A DNA stretch of 64,000 nucleotides, taken from the NCBI RefSeq assembly GCF_030406405.1, contig NZ_JAUEPL010000006.1:159012-223011 (forward strand), in the 5' to 3' direction. The first letter of the stretch is position 1, and every line of letters begins with the position of its first letter. This DNA comes from Streptomyces ficellus (GTDB lineage: Bacteria > Actinomycetota > Actinomycetes > Streptomycetales > Streptomycetaceae). The notes beneath the pieces were generated by a model that ran no database searches, had not been told where the DNA came from, and saw only the letters and a program-made list of their open reading frames with translations. Below are positions 54,802 to 62,793 of the stretch, piece by piece. The position numbers were made by a program, and so were the translations under genes.

Positions 54802-55612
54802 GTTCGTGTTCCTCCGCTGCCGCCCGGACGAGGGCCAGTGACTCCTGCTGCGACAACGCGTCGCTCAGCGCAAGAGCGTAGGCCGTCTGGCTGGCCCTCA
54901 CCAGGGCGGGATCGTCCATCAAATGCCCGGTGAGTAGCCCTTCTACGTAAGCCACCGGGGCAGAGTCCTCAAAGCTCATGAGAGTGAGCAGGCTTTCCAG
55001 CAGAGCATGCGCGCCGACCCCGAACGGCAGTACGTGCAGGCGCAACCGGCCGCCCTCCGCCATGTTCGCGATTTTTCGAAGCTGGTCGGCCATGACCTGC
55101 GGTCCGCCGATCCGACGCCGGAGCACCGCCTCGTCCAGCAGGGTCCACACGACCGGTCGCAACGGTCCGTCGAGAACTCGGGAACGCCCTGTTCGAATGA
55201 CAACCTCTCTGTCAAGTTCTTCGGGCGTGTGGTTGGGCCGGTACGCATGAAACAACGCACGTGCGTAGCCGTCTGTCTGCAGCAGGCCCGGCACCAGGGA
55301 GAGCGCGAACTGCTGGATCAGCGTGGCCTGTTGCTCCAGGTCCGCCACGGCCGCGAAGTAACGGGCGTACTCGGCCTCCAAGTCCTCCAGCCAGCGGGCG
55401 AAGAACCCGTCCGTCCCCAGCGCCTGGTCGATCCGTTTCGCGTCGTCCGGCTTGGGCAGCCGTCGCCCGGCCTCGAAATGGCTGATGAGCGAGGGCGAGC
55501 ACACGACCTGCTCAGCCAGGCCCTCCTGAGTCAGACCCGCCGCCAAACGCCGCAGCCGCAGTTCCTCCCCGTACTTCTCCCGCGGCGTACGCGGCGTGCG
55601 GCTCGTGTCCAT
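54788..55612 (-). CDS. WhiJ-type XRE regulator with DUF5753 domain
   Basis: 274 residues from ATG 55612 (RBS GGGGAG). HTH: YGEELRLRRLAAGLTQEGLA then EQVVCSPSLISHFEAGRRLP. The DUF5753 sensor domain follows from about residue 90 (FALSLVPGLLQTDGYARALF; FGVGAHALLESLLTLMSFED; YVEGLLTGHLMDD). Paired with DUF397 downstream and a divergent pair of small genes upstream, as in WhiJ/AbaA-like clusters that influence sporulation and antibiotic production. Confidence 0.93.
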   Translation of the reverse strand: MDTSRTPRTPREKYGEELRLRRLAAGLTQEGLAEQVVCSPSLISHFEAGRRLPKPDDAKRIDQALGTDGFFARWLEDLEAEYARYFAAVADLEQQATLIQQFALSLVPGLLQTDGYARALFHAYRPNHTPEELDREVVIRTGRSRVLDGPLRPVVWTLLDEAVLRRRIGGPQVMADQLRKIANMAEGGRLRLHVLPFGVGAHALLESLLTLMSFEDSAPVAYVEGLLTGHLMDDPALVRASQTAYALALSDALSQQESLALVRAAAEEHEHGQQ

Positions 55613-55740
55613 GAGACCAACTCCCCAACCTGACGGGCGTGCTGTCAAGCGTCCAGGTCTAGAAGCCTAGCGATCGATGACCGCACCCTGTGAAGGGTTC
55701 GCCACTGAATGCAATGACGCAATGAGGAAAGCAGGCTGAC

Positions 55741-56061
55741 ATGGCAGACGTTCTCGCTCGGCTCTTCAAGCCGCTGTGGCGGTCCTTCTTCACCGGCAGG
55801 AGGGAGGAACATCCGGCGGGCCCACCCCGGTACCCGTACCCGTATCCGTACCCGTACTCCTGCGACTACGTCGGAGGCCCGACCACGTACCGCACCGGGG
55901 AGCGGCCGCCGTGGGGGGATGACAGTCCGCTGGTCCGGCCGTATCTCATCGCGCACGAGAGGCGGGTCGCGGCCGAGGCGCGACCGCGCACTCTGTGGAT
56001 CGCCGGGCACGGGGTGGACGTGGGGCCACACCTGGTTCGTGGGGTCGAGGTGGACGTATGA
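55741..56061 (+). CDS. Small Pro/Tyr-rich protein with a LVRPYL motif (106 aa)
   Basis: Begins MADVLARLFKPLWRSFFTGR, an amphipathic basic/aromatic helix. The middle contains Pro-Tyr repeats (RYPYPYPYPYSCDY), then DDSPLVRPYLIAHERRV. The Tyr-Pro codons form a short TACCCG/TATCCG repeat (55831-55857). Shares motif and layout with the 68-aa protein at 28024-28230. First of two overlapping genes, divergent from the WhiJ-type regulator. Unknown function. Confidence 0.7.
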   Translation: MADVLARLFKPLWRSFFTGRREEHPAGPPRYPYPYPYPYSCDYVGGPTTYRTGERPPWGDDSPLVRPYLIAHERRVAAEARPRTLWIAGHGVDVGPHLVRGVEVDV

Positions 56062-56357
56062 GGGGGGAGCGGTACGAGGGGTGCGCGGCGCGGCTGTTGC
56101 CCTGGACCGGGTCGGAGGGCAAGCCGTGTTACGTCCTGGGCGACGGCAGCGGTTATGTGTCGCGGCTCGCGGACGGCATCGAGGGCGTCCAGCTCGACAT
56201 GGCGGACGAGCTCCTGGAGCACGCGGCCGACCTTCTCGGCGAGCCGCGGGTGACCAGGAGCGAGCTGCACTTCCTTGCCAGTCGTCTGAGCGAGTCCCTG
56301 CGGGACGTCAAGCGCGTCGCGGAAAGCCGGGGAGCACGGCTGGAAGGACGCGCGTGA
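56058..56357 (+). CDS. Conserved small helical protein (99 aa), translationally coupled
   Basis: The ATG overlaps the previous TGA (ATGA). Reads PWTGSEGKPCYVLGDGSGYV, SRLADGIEGVQLDMADELLE, then long helices (LRDVKRVAESRG). This type is common in Streptomyces WhiJ-like clusters. No catalytic motif is seen. 68 nt before recD2. Confidence 0.7.
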   Translation: MRGERYEGCAARLLPWTGSEGKPCYVLGDGSGYVSRLADGIEGVQLDMADELLEHAADLLGEPRVTRSELHFLASRLSESLRDVKRVAESRGARLEGRA

Positions 56358-56425
56358 GGCGGGCTTGGGGCGCGGGTTATCCACAGGGGCACCGCGCTGT
56401 CGGACCTGCCGGGTAGCGTCGGAGC

Positions 56426-58657
56426 ATGTCCAATCTGGCAGTGGTCGAAGGGGTCCTGGAGCGGATCACGTACGCCAATGAGGAGAACGGCTACACGGTG
56501 GCCCGGGTCGACACCGGGCGCGGTGGCGGGGATCTTCTCACGGTGGTCGGCTCGCTGCTCGGCGCGCAGCCGGGGGAGTCGCTGCGCATGGAGGGGCGCT
56601 GGGGGTCGCATCCGCAGTACGGCAAGCAGTTCACCGTGGAGAACTACACCACCGTCCTGCCGGCCACCGTCCAGGGCATCCGCCGTTATCTCGGCTCCGG
56701 CCTGATCAAGGGCATCGGTCCGCGTATCGCCGACCGGATCGTCGAGCACTTCGGCATCGAGACGCTCGACGTCATCGAGAACGAGCCGAAGCGGCTCATC
56801 GAGGTGCCGGGACTCGGGCCGAAGCGGACCAAGCTGATCGGTGCCGCGTGGGAGGAGCAGAAGGCGATCAAGGAGGTGATGGTCTTCCTCCAGGGCGTCG
56901 GGGTCTCCACCTCCATCGCGGTCAGGATCTACAAGAAGTACGGGGACGCCTCGATCTCCGTGGTGAAGAACCAGCCCTACCGGCTGGCCGCCGACGTCTG
57001 GGGCATCGGGTTCCTCACCGCGGACAAGATCGCGCAGGCCGTCGGCATCCCGCACGACAGCCCGGAGCGGGTCAAGGCGGGGCTGCGGTACGCCCTTTCG
57101 CAGTCCACCGACCAGGGGCACTGCTTCCTGCCCGAGGAGCAGCTGATCGCCGACGCGGTGAAGTTGCTCCAGGTCGATACGGGACTGGTCATCGAGTGCC
57201 TGGCCGAGCTGGCGGCCGACGAGGAGGAAGGGGGCGTCGTACGGGAGCGGGTGCCCGGCCCGGAGGGGCAGCCGCTGACCGCGGTCTACCTGCTTCCGTT
57301 CCACCGGGCCGAGATCTCGCTGGCCGCCCAGTTGCTGCGGCTGCTGCGCGCCGAGGAGGACCGGATGCCGGCCTTCCGGGACGTGGCCTGGGACAAGGCC
57401 CTGGCGTGGCTCGCGGACCGTACGGGGGCCGAGCTGGCGCCCGAGCAGGAGGAGGCCGTGCGGCTCGCCCTGACCAAGAAGGTCGCCGTGCTCACGGGCG
57501 GGCCGGGGTGCGGCAAGTCCTTCACGGTCCGGTCCATCGTGGAGCTGGCCCGGGCCAAGAAGGCCAAGGTGGTCCTCGCCGCGCCCACCGGGCGCGCGGC
57601 CAAGCGCCTGGCCGAGCTGACCGGCGCGGACGCGTCCACCGTGCACCGTCTGCTGGAGCTGAAGCCGGGCGGCGACGCGGCCTACGACCGGGACCGGCCG
57701 CTCGACGCCGACCTGGTCGTCGTGGACGAGGCCTCCATGCTGGACCTGCTGCTGGCCAACAAGCTGGTCAAGGCGGTTGCTCCGGGTGCTCATCTGCTTC
57801 TGGTCGGTGATGTGGACCAGCTGCCGAGCGTCGGCGCCGGCGAGGTGCTGAGCGACCTGCTGGCCCCGGACGGTCCCGTCCCGTCCGTGCGGCTGACGCG
57901 GATCTTCCGGCAGGCCCAGCAGTCCGGTGTCGTCACCAACGCCCACCGCATCAACTCCGGGCAGCAACCGATCACTTCCGGGCTCGCGGACTTCTTCCTC
58001 TTCGTCACGGAGGACACCGAGGAGGCCGGCCGGCTCACCGTCGATGTGGCGGCCCGCCGGGTGCCGGCGAAATTCGGCCTTGATCCACGCCGGGACGTCC
58101 AGGTCCTGGCGCCCATGCACCGTGGCCCGGCCGGCGCCGGCACGCTCAATGGGCTGCTCCAGCAGGCCATCACCCCGGCCAGGCCCGACCTCCCCGAGAA
58201 GAGATTCGGGGGCCGGGTCTTCCGCGTCGGCGACAAAGTCACCCAGATTCGCAACAATTACGAGAAGGGGGCGAACGGAATCTTCAACGGCACGGTCGGC
58301 GTGGTCACCTCCCTCAGCGTGGACGACCAGCGCCTGACGGTACTGACGGACGAGGACGAGGAGGTGCCGTACGACTTCGACGAGCTGGACGAGCTGGCAC
58401 ACGCGTACGCCGTCACGATCCACCGCTCCCAGGGCAGCGAATACCCGGCCGTGGTGATCCCGGTCACCACCGGCGCGTGGATGATGCTCCAGCGGAACCT
58501 GCTCTACACGGCCGTCACGCGCGCCAAGAAGCTCGTCGTCCTGGTCGGCTCACGCAAGGCGATCGGGCAGACCGTCCGCACCGTTTCGGCCGGTCGGCGC
58601 TTTACCTCACTGCGCCATCGGCTGACAGGTGAGGTACGGGTGGGAAACATCACCTAG
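56426..58657 (+). CDS. recD2: ATP-dependent RecD-like helicase
   Basis: 743 residues, SF1B 5'-to-3' helicase acting alone (no RecB/RecC genes here). N-terminal OB-like and HhH regions (GIGPRIADRIVEHFG; VPGLGPKRTKLIGAAWEEQK) distinguish RecD2 from RecD. Motif I GGPGCGKS lies at 358-365, motif II VVDEASM near 435, motif III LLVGDVDQLPSVGAG, and C-terminal VTIHRSQGSEYPAVVIP and LLYTAVTRAKK. Roles in replication-fork and recombination repair are expected. Apparently monocistronic. Confidence 0.96.
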   Translation: MSNLAVVEGVLERITYANEENGYTVARVDTGRGGGDLLTVVGSLLGAQPGESLRMEGRWGSHPQYGKQFTVENYTTVLPATVQGIRRYLGSGLIKGIGPRIADRIVEHFGIETLDVIENEPKRLIEVPGLGPKRTKLIGAAWEEQKAIKEVMVFLQGVGVSTSIAVRIYKKYGDASISVVKNQPYRLAADVWGIGFLTADKIAQAVGIPHDSPERVKAGLRYALSQSTDQGHCFLPEEQLIADAVKLLQVDTGLVIECLAELAADEEEGGVVRERVPGPEGQPLTAVYLLPFHRAEISLAAQLLRLLRAEEDRMPAFRDVAWDKALAWLADRTGAELAPEQEEAVRLALTKKVAVLTGGPGCGKSFTVRSIVELARAKKAKVVLAAPTGRAAKRLAELTGADASTVHRLLELKPGGDAAYDRDRPLDADLVVVDEASMLDLLLANKLVKAVAPGAHLLLVGDVDQLPSVGAGEVLSDLLAPDGPVPSVRLTRIFRQAQQSGVVTNAHRINSGQQPITSGLADFFLFVTEDTEEAGRLTVDVAARRVPAKFGLDPRRDVQVLAPMHRGPAGAGTLNGLLQQAITPARPDLPEKRFGGRVFRVGDKVTQIRNNYEKGANGIFNGTVGVVTSLSVDDQRLTVLTDEDEEVPYDFDELDELAHAYAVTIHRSQGSEYPAVVIPVTTGAWMMLQRNLLYTAVTRAKKLVVLVGSRKAIGQTVRTVSAGRRFTSLRHRLTGEVRVGNIT

Positions 58658-58834
58658 ATCTTTCCCGGACTTTCGTCACCGGGAGGAAGCGGGCAGGATG
58701 AGCAGGTTGACGGCACTGAGTGCCGCCAATTGGCCGAATGGTCGACCCCGAGTGCACTCTGCTGAGCCAAGTGGGGGATGGTAGAGACAGTCAGGGCACC
58801 TCGAAGAAGAGGCACTACGTCGGTGAGGGATGAC

Positions 58835-60124
58835 GTGAGCGACAACTCTGTAGTACTGCGGTACGCGGACGGTGAATACACCTACCCGGTGGTCGAGAGC
58901 ACCGTCGGTGACAAGGGCTTCGACATCGGGAAGCTCCGAGCCCAGACCGGTCTGGTGACCCTGGACAGCGGCTACGGCAACACCGCCGCCTATAAATCCG
59001 CGATCACCTACCTCGACGGCGAGCAGGGCATCCTGCGGTACCGCGGCTACCCCATCGAGCAGCTGGCGGAGCGCTCCACCTTCCTCGAGGTGGCCTACCT
59101 GCTGATCAACGGCGAGCTTCCCAAGGTCGACGAGCTGGCGGCGTTCCGGAACGAGATCACGCAGCACACGCTGCTGCATGAGGACGTCAAGCGGTTCTTC
59201 GACGGCTTCCCGCGCGACGCCCACCCCATGGCGATGCTGTCCTCGGTCGTCAGCGCGCTGTCCACCTTCTACCAGGACAGCCACAACCCCTTCGACGAGA
59301 AGCAGCGCCACCTCTCCACGATCCGGCTGCTGGCCAAGCTGCCGACCATCGCGGCGTACGCGTACAAGAAGTCGATCGGCCACCCGTTCGTCTACCCGCG
59401 CAATGACCTCTCGTACGTCGAGAACTTCCTGCGCATGACCTTCTCGGTGCCCGCCCAGGAGTACGAGCTCGACCCCGTCGTGGTCTCCGCGCTCGACAAG
59501 CTGCTGATCCTGCACGCGGACCACGAGCAGAACTGCTCGACCTCCACCGTCCGCCTGGTCGGCTCCTCACAGGCGAACATGTTCGCCTCGATCTCCGCCG
59601 GTATCTCGGCGCTGTGGGGCCCCCTGCACGGTGGCGCCAACCAGTCCGTGCTGGAGATGCTCCAGGGCATCCAGGCCACCGGCGGCGACGTGGACTCCTT
59701 CATCCGCAAGGTGAAGAACAAGGAGGACGGCGTCCGCCTGATGGGCTTCGGCCACCGCGTCTACAAGAACTTCGACCCCCGGGCGAAGATCATCAAGGCG
59801 GCGGCGCACGATGTCCTCTCGGCGCTCGGCAAGTCCGACGAGCTGCTGGACATCGCGCTGAAGCTGGAGGAGCACGCGCTCGCCGACGACTACTTCGTCT
59901 CGCGCAACCTCTACCCGAACGTGGACTTCTACACGGGTCTGATCTACCGCGCGATGGGCTTCCCGACCGAGATGTTCACCGTGCTCTTCGCGCTGGGCCG
60001 GCTGCCGGGCTGGATCGCCCAGTGGCACGAGATGATCAAGGAGCCGGGCTCCCGCATCGGCCGCCCGCGCCAGATTTACACGGGCGAGGTCCTGCGCGAC
60101 TTCGTCCCGGTCGAAAGCCGCTGA
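58835..60124 (+). CDS. citA: Citrate synthase
   Basis: 429 residues, the standard length for the hexameric-type bacterial enzyme. GTG 58835 (VSDNSVVLRYADGEYTYPVV) is preferred over upstream in-frame starts because GAGGGATGAC provides the RBS. Catalytic residues: His in GPLHGGANQSVLEMLQ, His in GFGHRVYKNFDPRA, and Asp in NVDFYTGLIY. Condenses acetyl-CoA with oxaloacetate in the cytoplasm. The 177-nt upstream gap holds the promoter. Confidence 0.96.
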   Translation: MSDNSVVLRYADGEYTYPVVESTVGDKGFDIGKLRAQTGLVTLDSGYGNTAAYKSAITYLDGEQGILRYRGYPIEQLAERSTFLEVAYLLINGELPKVDELAAFRNEITQHTLLHEDVKRFFDGFPRDAHPMAMLSSVVSALSTFYQDSHNPFDEKQRHLSTIRLLAKLPTIAAYAYKKSIGHPFVYPRNDLSYVENFLRMTFSVPAQEYELDPVVVSALDKLLILHADHEQNCSTSTVRLVGSSQANMFASISAGISALWGPLHGGANQSVLEMLQGIQATGGDVDSFIRKVKNKEDGVRLMGFGHRVYKNFDPRAKIIKAAAHDVLSALGKSDELLDIALKLEEHALADDYFVSRNLYPNVDFYTGLIYRAMGFPTEMFTVLFALGRLPGWIAQWHEMIKEPGSRIGRPRQIYTGEVLRDFVPVESR

Positions 60125-60187
60125 CGGCTCACCGGCCTGGCGCCTGGTGTCCGGCGTCGGCGCCGGGCGCCCGGGCGCCGGACGTGA

Positions 60188-60234
60188 AAGCGCCCCGCCG
60201 CCGATCCCCCCACGGGTCGGCGAGCGGGGCGCTT
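60188..60234 (+). terminator. Terminator of citrate synthase
   Basis: AAGCGCCCCGC and GCGGGGCGCTT form a perfect 11-bp outer stem, continued by CGCCGA/TCGGCG with a bulge, about 65 nt past the stop. Confidence 0.75.
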
Positions 60235-60519
60235 CCCATATCCCCGGAGCGGATTCCCCCCACGGGATCCGGGTCCGGGCGTCTGCCGGGTATCAGCAGA
60301 AGCTCGCGATGCGATCTGCCGGGGTACGTACGTACGGGAGGGCCGCTCAAAGCTTCCCGGTGTACGTGCCCCGGCCCACGCTTGCCTGGGACGTCCCCCA
60401 AGACATCCCATGAACGTCCCCCAAGACGTTCGTGGCATCGCCCATTCAGACTCGCGAGCCGCCCAAATGGTTACCCCCAAATATCTGTGATCTAGATCTC
60501 CTTGTGAAGGTCTTGTGAG

Positions 60520-60549
60520 TCACGTGAAGGTGAAATCACGTGAAGGTGA
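60520..60549. repeat. Direct repeat TCACGTGAAGGTGA
   Basis: Two exact 14-nt copies with 16-nt spacing (60520-60533, 60536-60549), plus related TTGTGAAGG at 60503-60511. CACGTG in each copy is palindromic. Purpose unknown. Confidence 0.8.
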
Positions 60550-60676
60550 TCGGACAAAGACGTTGAGTCACCACACATGGGGCGAAACGAAAAGCACCAG
60601 GCTGGGCCCCGCCGTCGTCACGGTGGGGACCGGCCTGGTGTGGCGGCGTGGACGTCGCCCGTGGAGGGCGGCCCGC

Positions 60677-60991
60677 TCAGGCCTGGCCGACGAGCTCGTA
60701 GCCCGCCTCGTCGACCGCTTCGCGTACCGCGTTCTCGTCCAGCGGGCTGTCGGAGACCACGGTCACCAGGCCCGTCGAGGCGACAGCCTGCACGGAGGTG
60801 ACGCCGGCGATCGCGGAGACCTCCTTGGAGACGGCGCCCTCGCAGTGGCCGCACGTCATGCCCTCGACCCTGTAGACGGTGGTGACGCCGCCGGGCTGGG
60901 CGTCGGCCGCGCCGCTGTCGTGGCAGGAGCCGGTGGGCGAGCAGCAGGAGCCGGCGGCCTGGGGGAGCCCGGTGTTCGTCTCGGCGGTCAT
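60677..60991 (-). CDS. copZ: Heavy-metal-associated domain protein, CopZ-like copper chaperone
   Basis: 104 residues from ATG 60991 (GAGGAG 6 nt upstream). The N-terminal extension is Cys-rich (GSCCSPTGSCHDSG). The HMA domain is VYRVEGMTCGHCEGAVSKEV with the metal-binding CxxC, ending DEAGYELVGQA. It hands Cu(I) to exporters or regulators. A CsoR-type palindrome lies about 130 nt upstream. The gene for a CopA ATPase, usually adjacent, is not found in the window. Confidence 0.9.
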   Translation of the reverse strand: MTAETNTGLPQAAGSCCSPTGSCHDSGAADAQPGGVTTVYRVEGMTCGHCEGAVSKEVSAIAGVTSVQAVASTGLVTVVSDSPLDENAVREAVDEAGYELVGQA

Positions 60992-61119
60992 GACGTTCTC
61001 CTCTTGGTTCTTCGGTTCTTCGAATCTTCGATTCGTCGGTCGAGCATGTGACGCGGCGTATGCGGTCATGATGCGCCAGGGGCTCCTGGGAGCGCCGTGG
61101 CGGGCTGAACACTCTCCAC

Positions 61120-61138
61120 TATACCCCTAGGGGGTATA
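61120..61138. promoter_or_regulatory. CsoR-type copper operator
   Basis: TATACCCCTAGGGGGTATA is a near-perfect palindrome matching the CsoR site (TA.ACCCC..GGGGTA). Predicted Cu(I)-relieved repression of the copZ-like gene. Confidence 0.8.
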
Positions 61139-61253
61139 GATGCCATCGAGGCGCGCCGTGGATGAGGGAGGGGAACCCGGGTACCCCCGGTGGGCGGCCC
61201 ACGCGGGCCAGCCCCGCACCGGCTCAACGGTGCGGGGCCGGGATGCCGGGACG

Positions 61254-61451
61254 TCAGTTCCTTCGCGTCCGGTTTCCGGGGCGGTTGGCCACCCAGACGC
61301 GGATCGTCTCCGCGTACCAGTAGGGTTTGCCGTCCTCCACGTGGTCGGGCTGCGGGAGCAGGCCGTGCTTACGGTAGGACCGGACCGTGTCCGGCTGTAC
61401 CCGGATGTGCGCGGCAATCTCCTTGTAGGACCAGAGCCTTCTGTCCGTCAT
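61254..61451 (-). CDS. Small MerR/AlpA-like helix-turn-helix protein (65 aa)
   Basis: ATG 61451 with GGGAGG upstream. WSYKEIAAHIRVQPDTVRSY then RKHGLLPQPDHVEDGKPYWY is a compact winged helix as in excisionases and MerR-type N-domains; the tail is basic. No integrase gene is nearby, so a transcription factor role is more likely than excision. Repeated TGTGACAGG-type words lie 140-215 nt upstream of its start and may be its sites. Confidence 0.8.
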   Translation of the reverse strand: MTDRRLWSYKEIAAHIRVQPDTVRSYRKHGLLPQPDHVEDGKPYWYAETIRVWVANRPGNRTRRN

Positions 61452-61589
61452 CTTTGGCACCTCCCTGCGTGCGCCGCGACGGCGGCCCGGGAGGGCCGTC
61501 GGGGGAGCCGCGGCGTTGACGCTGGCGATCACTGAGCCTGCGACCGATGAACGACGCACAGTGACGAGCGGGTAGGGGCTGTTGAAGGC

Positions 61590-61666
61590 CTGTGACGGAA
61601 GGCCTGCGTAATGGGGACATGTGTGACAGGGGAGGGATGTCTGTTACAGGCGTGACGGCCTGTCAC
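61590..61666. repeat. Cluster of TGTGACAGG-like words
   Basis: CTGTGACGG (61590), TGTGACAGG (61622), CTGTTACAGG (61641) and the inverted pair GTGACGGCCTGTCAC (61652-61666). They occupy the 303-nt gap 61452-61754, which otherwise holds only short GTAAG/GTACGTGT repeats at 61690-61755. Probably regulator binding sites. Confidence 0.6.
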
Positions 61667-61754
61667 CTGCCGGGTCACCATGTACGCACCTGCGTAAGTG
61701 CGTAAGCGCGTAAGCGCGAATGTACGTATCTATGTACGTGTGTACGTGTGTACG

Positions 61755-62669
61755 TCATGCGCCGCAGGAGCGGAGGAAGCGGCGGGTCCGTTCGGCGATG
61801 GGGTACGGCTTGTCCGGCGGACACGGGTACATGTCCTGCTCGACGATGGCGAAGAGGTCGACGCCCAGGGCCTGGGCCGCGGCCAGTACGGGTTCGAGCG
61901 CGGGCACCCCGGCCGGCGGTTCGCACATCACTCCGCGCGCGACGGCCGGGCCGAAGGGGGTCCCCTCCGCGACGACCTCGGCCAGGATCTCCGGGTCGAC
62001 CTGCTTGAGGTGCAGATAGCCGATCCTCTCCCCGTACGTTTCGATCAGCTTGACGCTGTCGCCGCCGCAGTACGCGTAGTGCCCGGTGTCCAGGCAGAGC
62101 GCGACCAGGTCGGGGTCCGTGGCGTCGAGGAAGCGGGCGACGTTCTCCTCGGTGTCGATGTGCGTGTCCGCGTGCGGGTGGACGACGATGCGCAGGCCGA
62201 AGCGGTCCTGGACCTCCAGGCCCAGGCGCTCCGTCAGGCGGGTCAGGTCGCGCCACTGACCCACCGTCAGGGTGCGGTCCTCCAGCACCTCGCCGGTCTT
62301 GTCGTCCCGCCAGAAGGACGGGATGACGACGAGGTGGTCGGCGCCCATGGCGTGGGCGAGAGCGGCGTTGTCCGCGACGTGCGCCCAGGTCTTGTCCCAC
62401 ACGGCTTCGCCATGATGCAGCCCGGTGAACACGGTGCCGGCCGACACCTTGAGGCCGCGGCGGGTGGTCTCCTCGGTCAGCCGGGCCGGGTCGGTGGGGA
62501 GATAGCCGTACGGGCCGAGCTCGATCCACTCGTAGCCGGCCCGGGCGACCTCGTCGAGGAAGCGCTGCCAGGGGACTTGCCGCGGATCGTCGGGGAACCA
62601 CACGCCCCATGAGTCGGGGGCGGAACCGATCCGGATACGGGACAACGGCGGCGGAGACAGCGGCGTCAT
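61755..62669 (-). CDS. Sugar phosphate isomerase/epimerase, IolE/IolH-like
   Basis: 304 residues from ATG 62669 (MTPLSPPPLSRIRIGSAPDS). The early IGSAPDSWGVWFP motif is typical of IolE-like inosose dehydratases. Metal ligands occur in GYEWIELGPYGYLP, LRIVVHPHADTHI, CLDTGHYAYCGGD, YLHLKQVDP and LFAIVEQDMYP. It is divergent from iolC, so it probably works in myo-inositol or a related cyclitol/sugar pathway. Confidence 0.85.
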   Translation of the reverse strand: MTPLSPPPLSRIRIGSAPDSWGVWFPDDPRQVPWQRFLDEVARAGYEWIELGPYGYLPTDPARLTEETTRRGLKVSAGTVFTGLHHGEAVWDKTWAHVADNAALAHAMGADHLVVIPSFWRDDKTGEVLEDRTLTVGQWRDLTRLTERLGLEVQDRFGLRIVVHPHADTHIDTEENVARFLDATDPDLVALCLDTGHYAYCGGDSVKLIETYGERIGYLHLKQVDPEILAEVVAEGTPFGPAVARGVMCEPPAGVPALEPVLAAAQALGVDLFAIVEQDMYPCPPDKPYPIAERTRRFLRSCGA

Positions 62670-62718
62670 GGAGGTCAGCTTGGTGGCGCCCGGAGGGAGC
62701 GTCAAGGGTTGGTCAGAA

Positions 62719-62739
62719 TGTCAGGACAAAATGTTGACA
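62719..62739. promoter_or_regulatory. Inverted repeat between the IolE-like gene and iolC
   Basis: TGTCA-N11-TGACA, with ATGT and AATGT words inside, in the 124-nt divergent promoter gap. A candidate site for an inositol regulator encoded outside the window. Confidence 0.4.
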
Positions 62740-62793
62740 GGCCCTCGGGGTACGGCTAGACCTGACCACGGCGCCGACGCGAAGGGGACTTGG

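Larger units (their letters stand above)
60125..60676. other. Intergenic region between convergent citrate synthase and copZ-like genes
   Basis: 552 bases with no supported gene. From the left: a strong terminator hairpin (60188-60234), then a region with the direct repeat ACGTCCCCCAAGAC (about 60387-60427), AT-richer sequence with GTGAAGG repeats (60510-60550), and a GC-rich tail with partial inverted repeats before the copZ stop. Confidence 0.5.
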
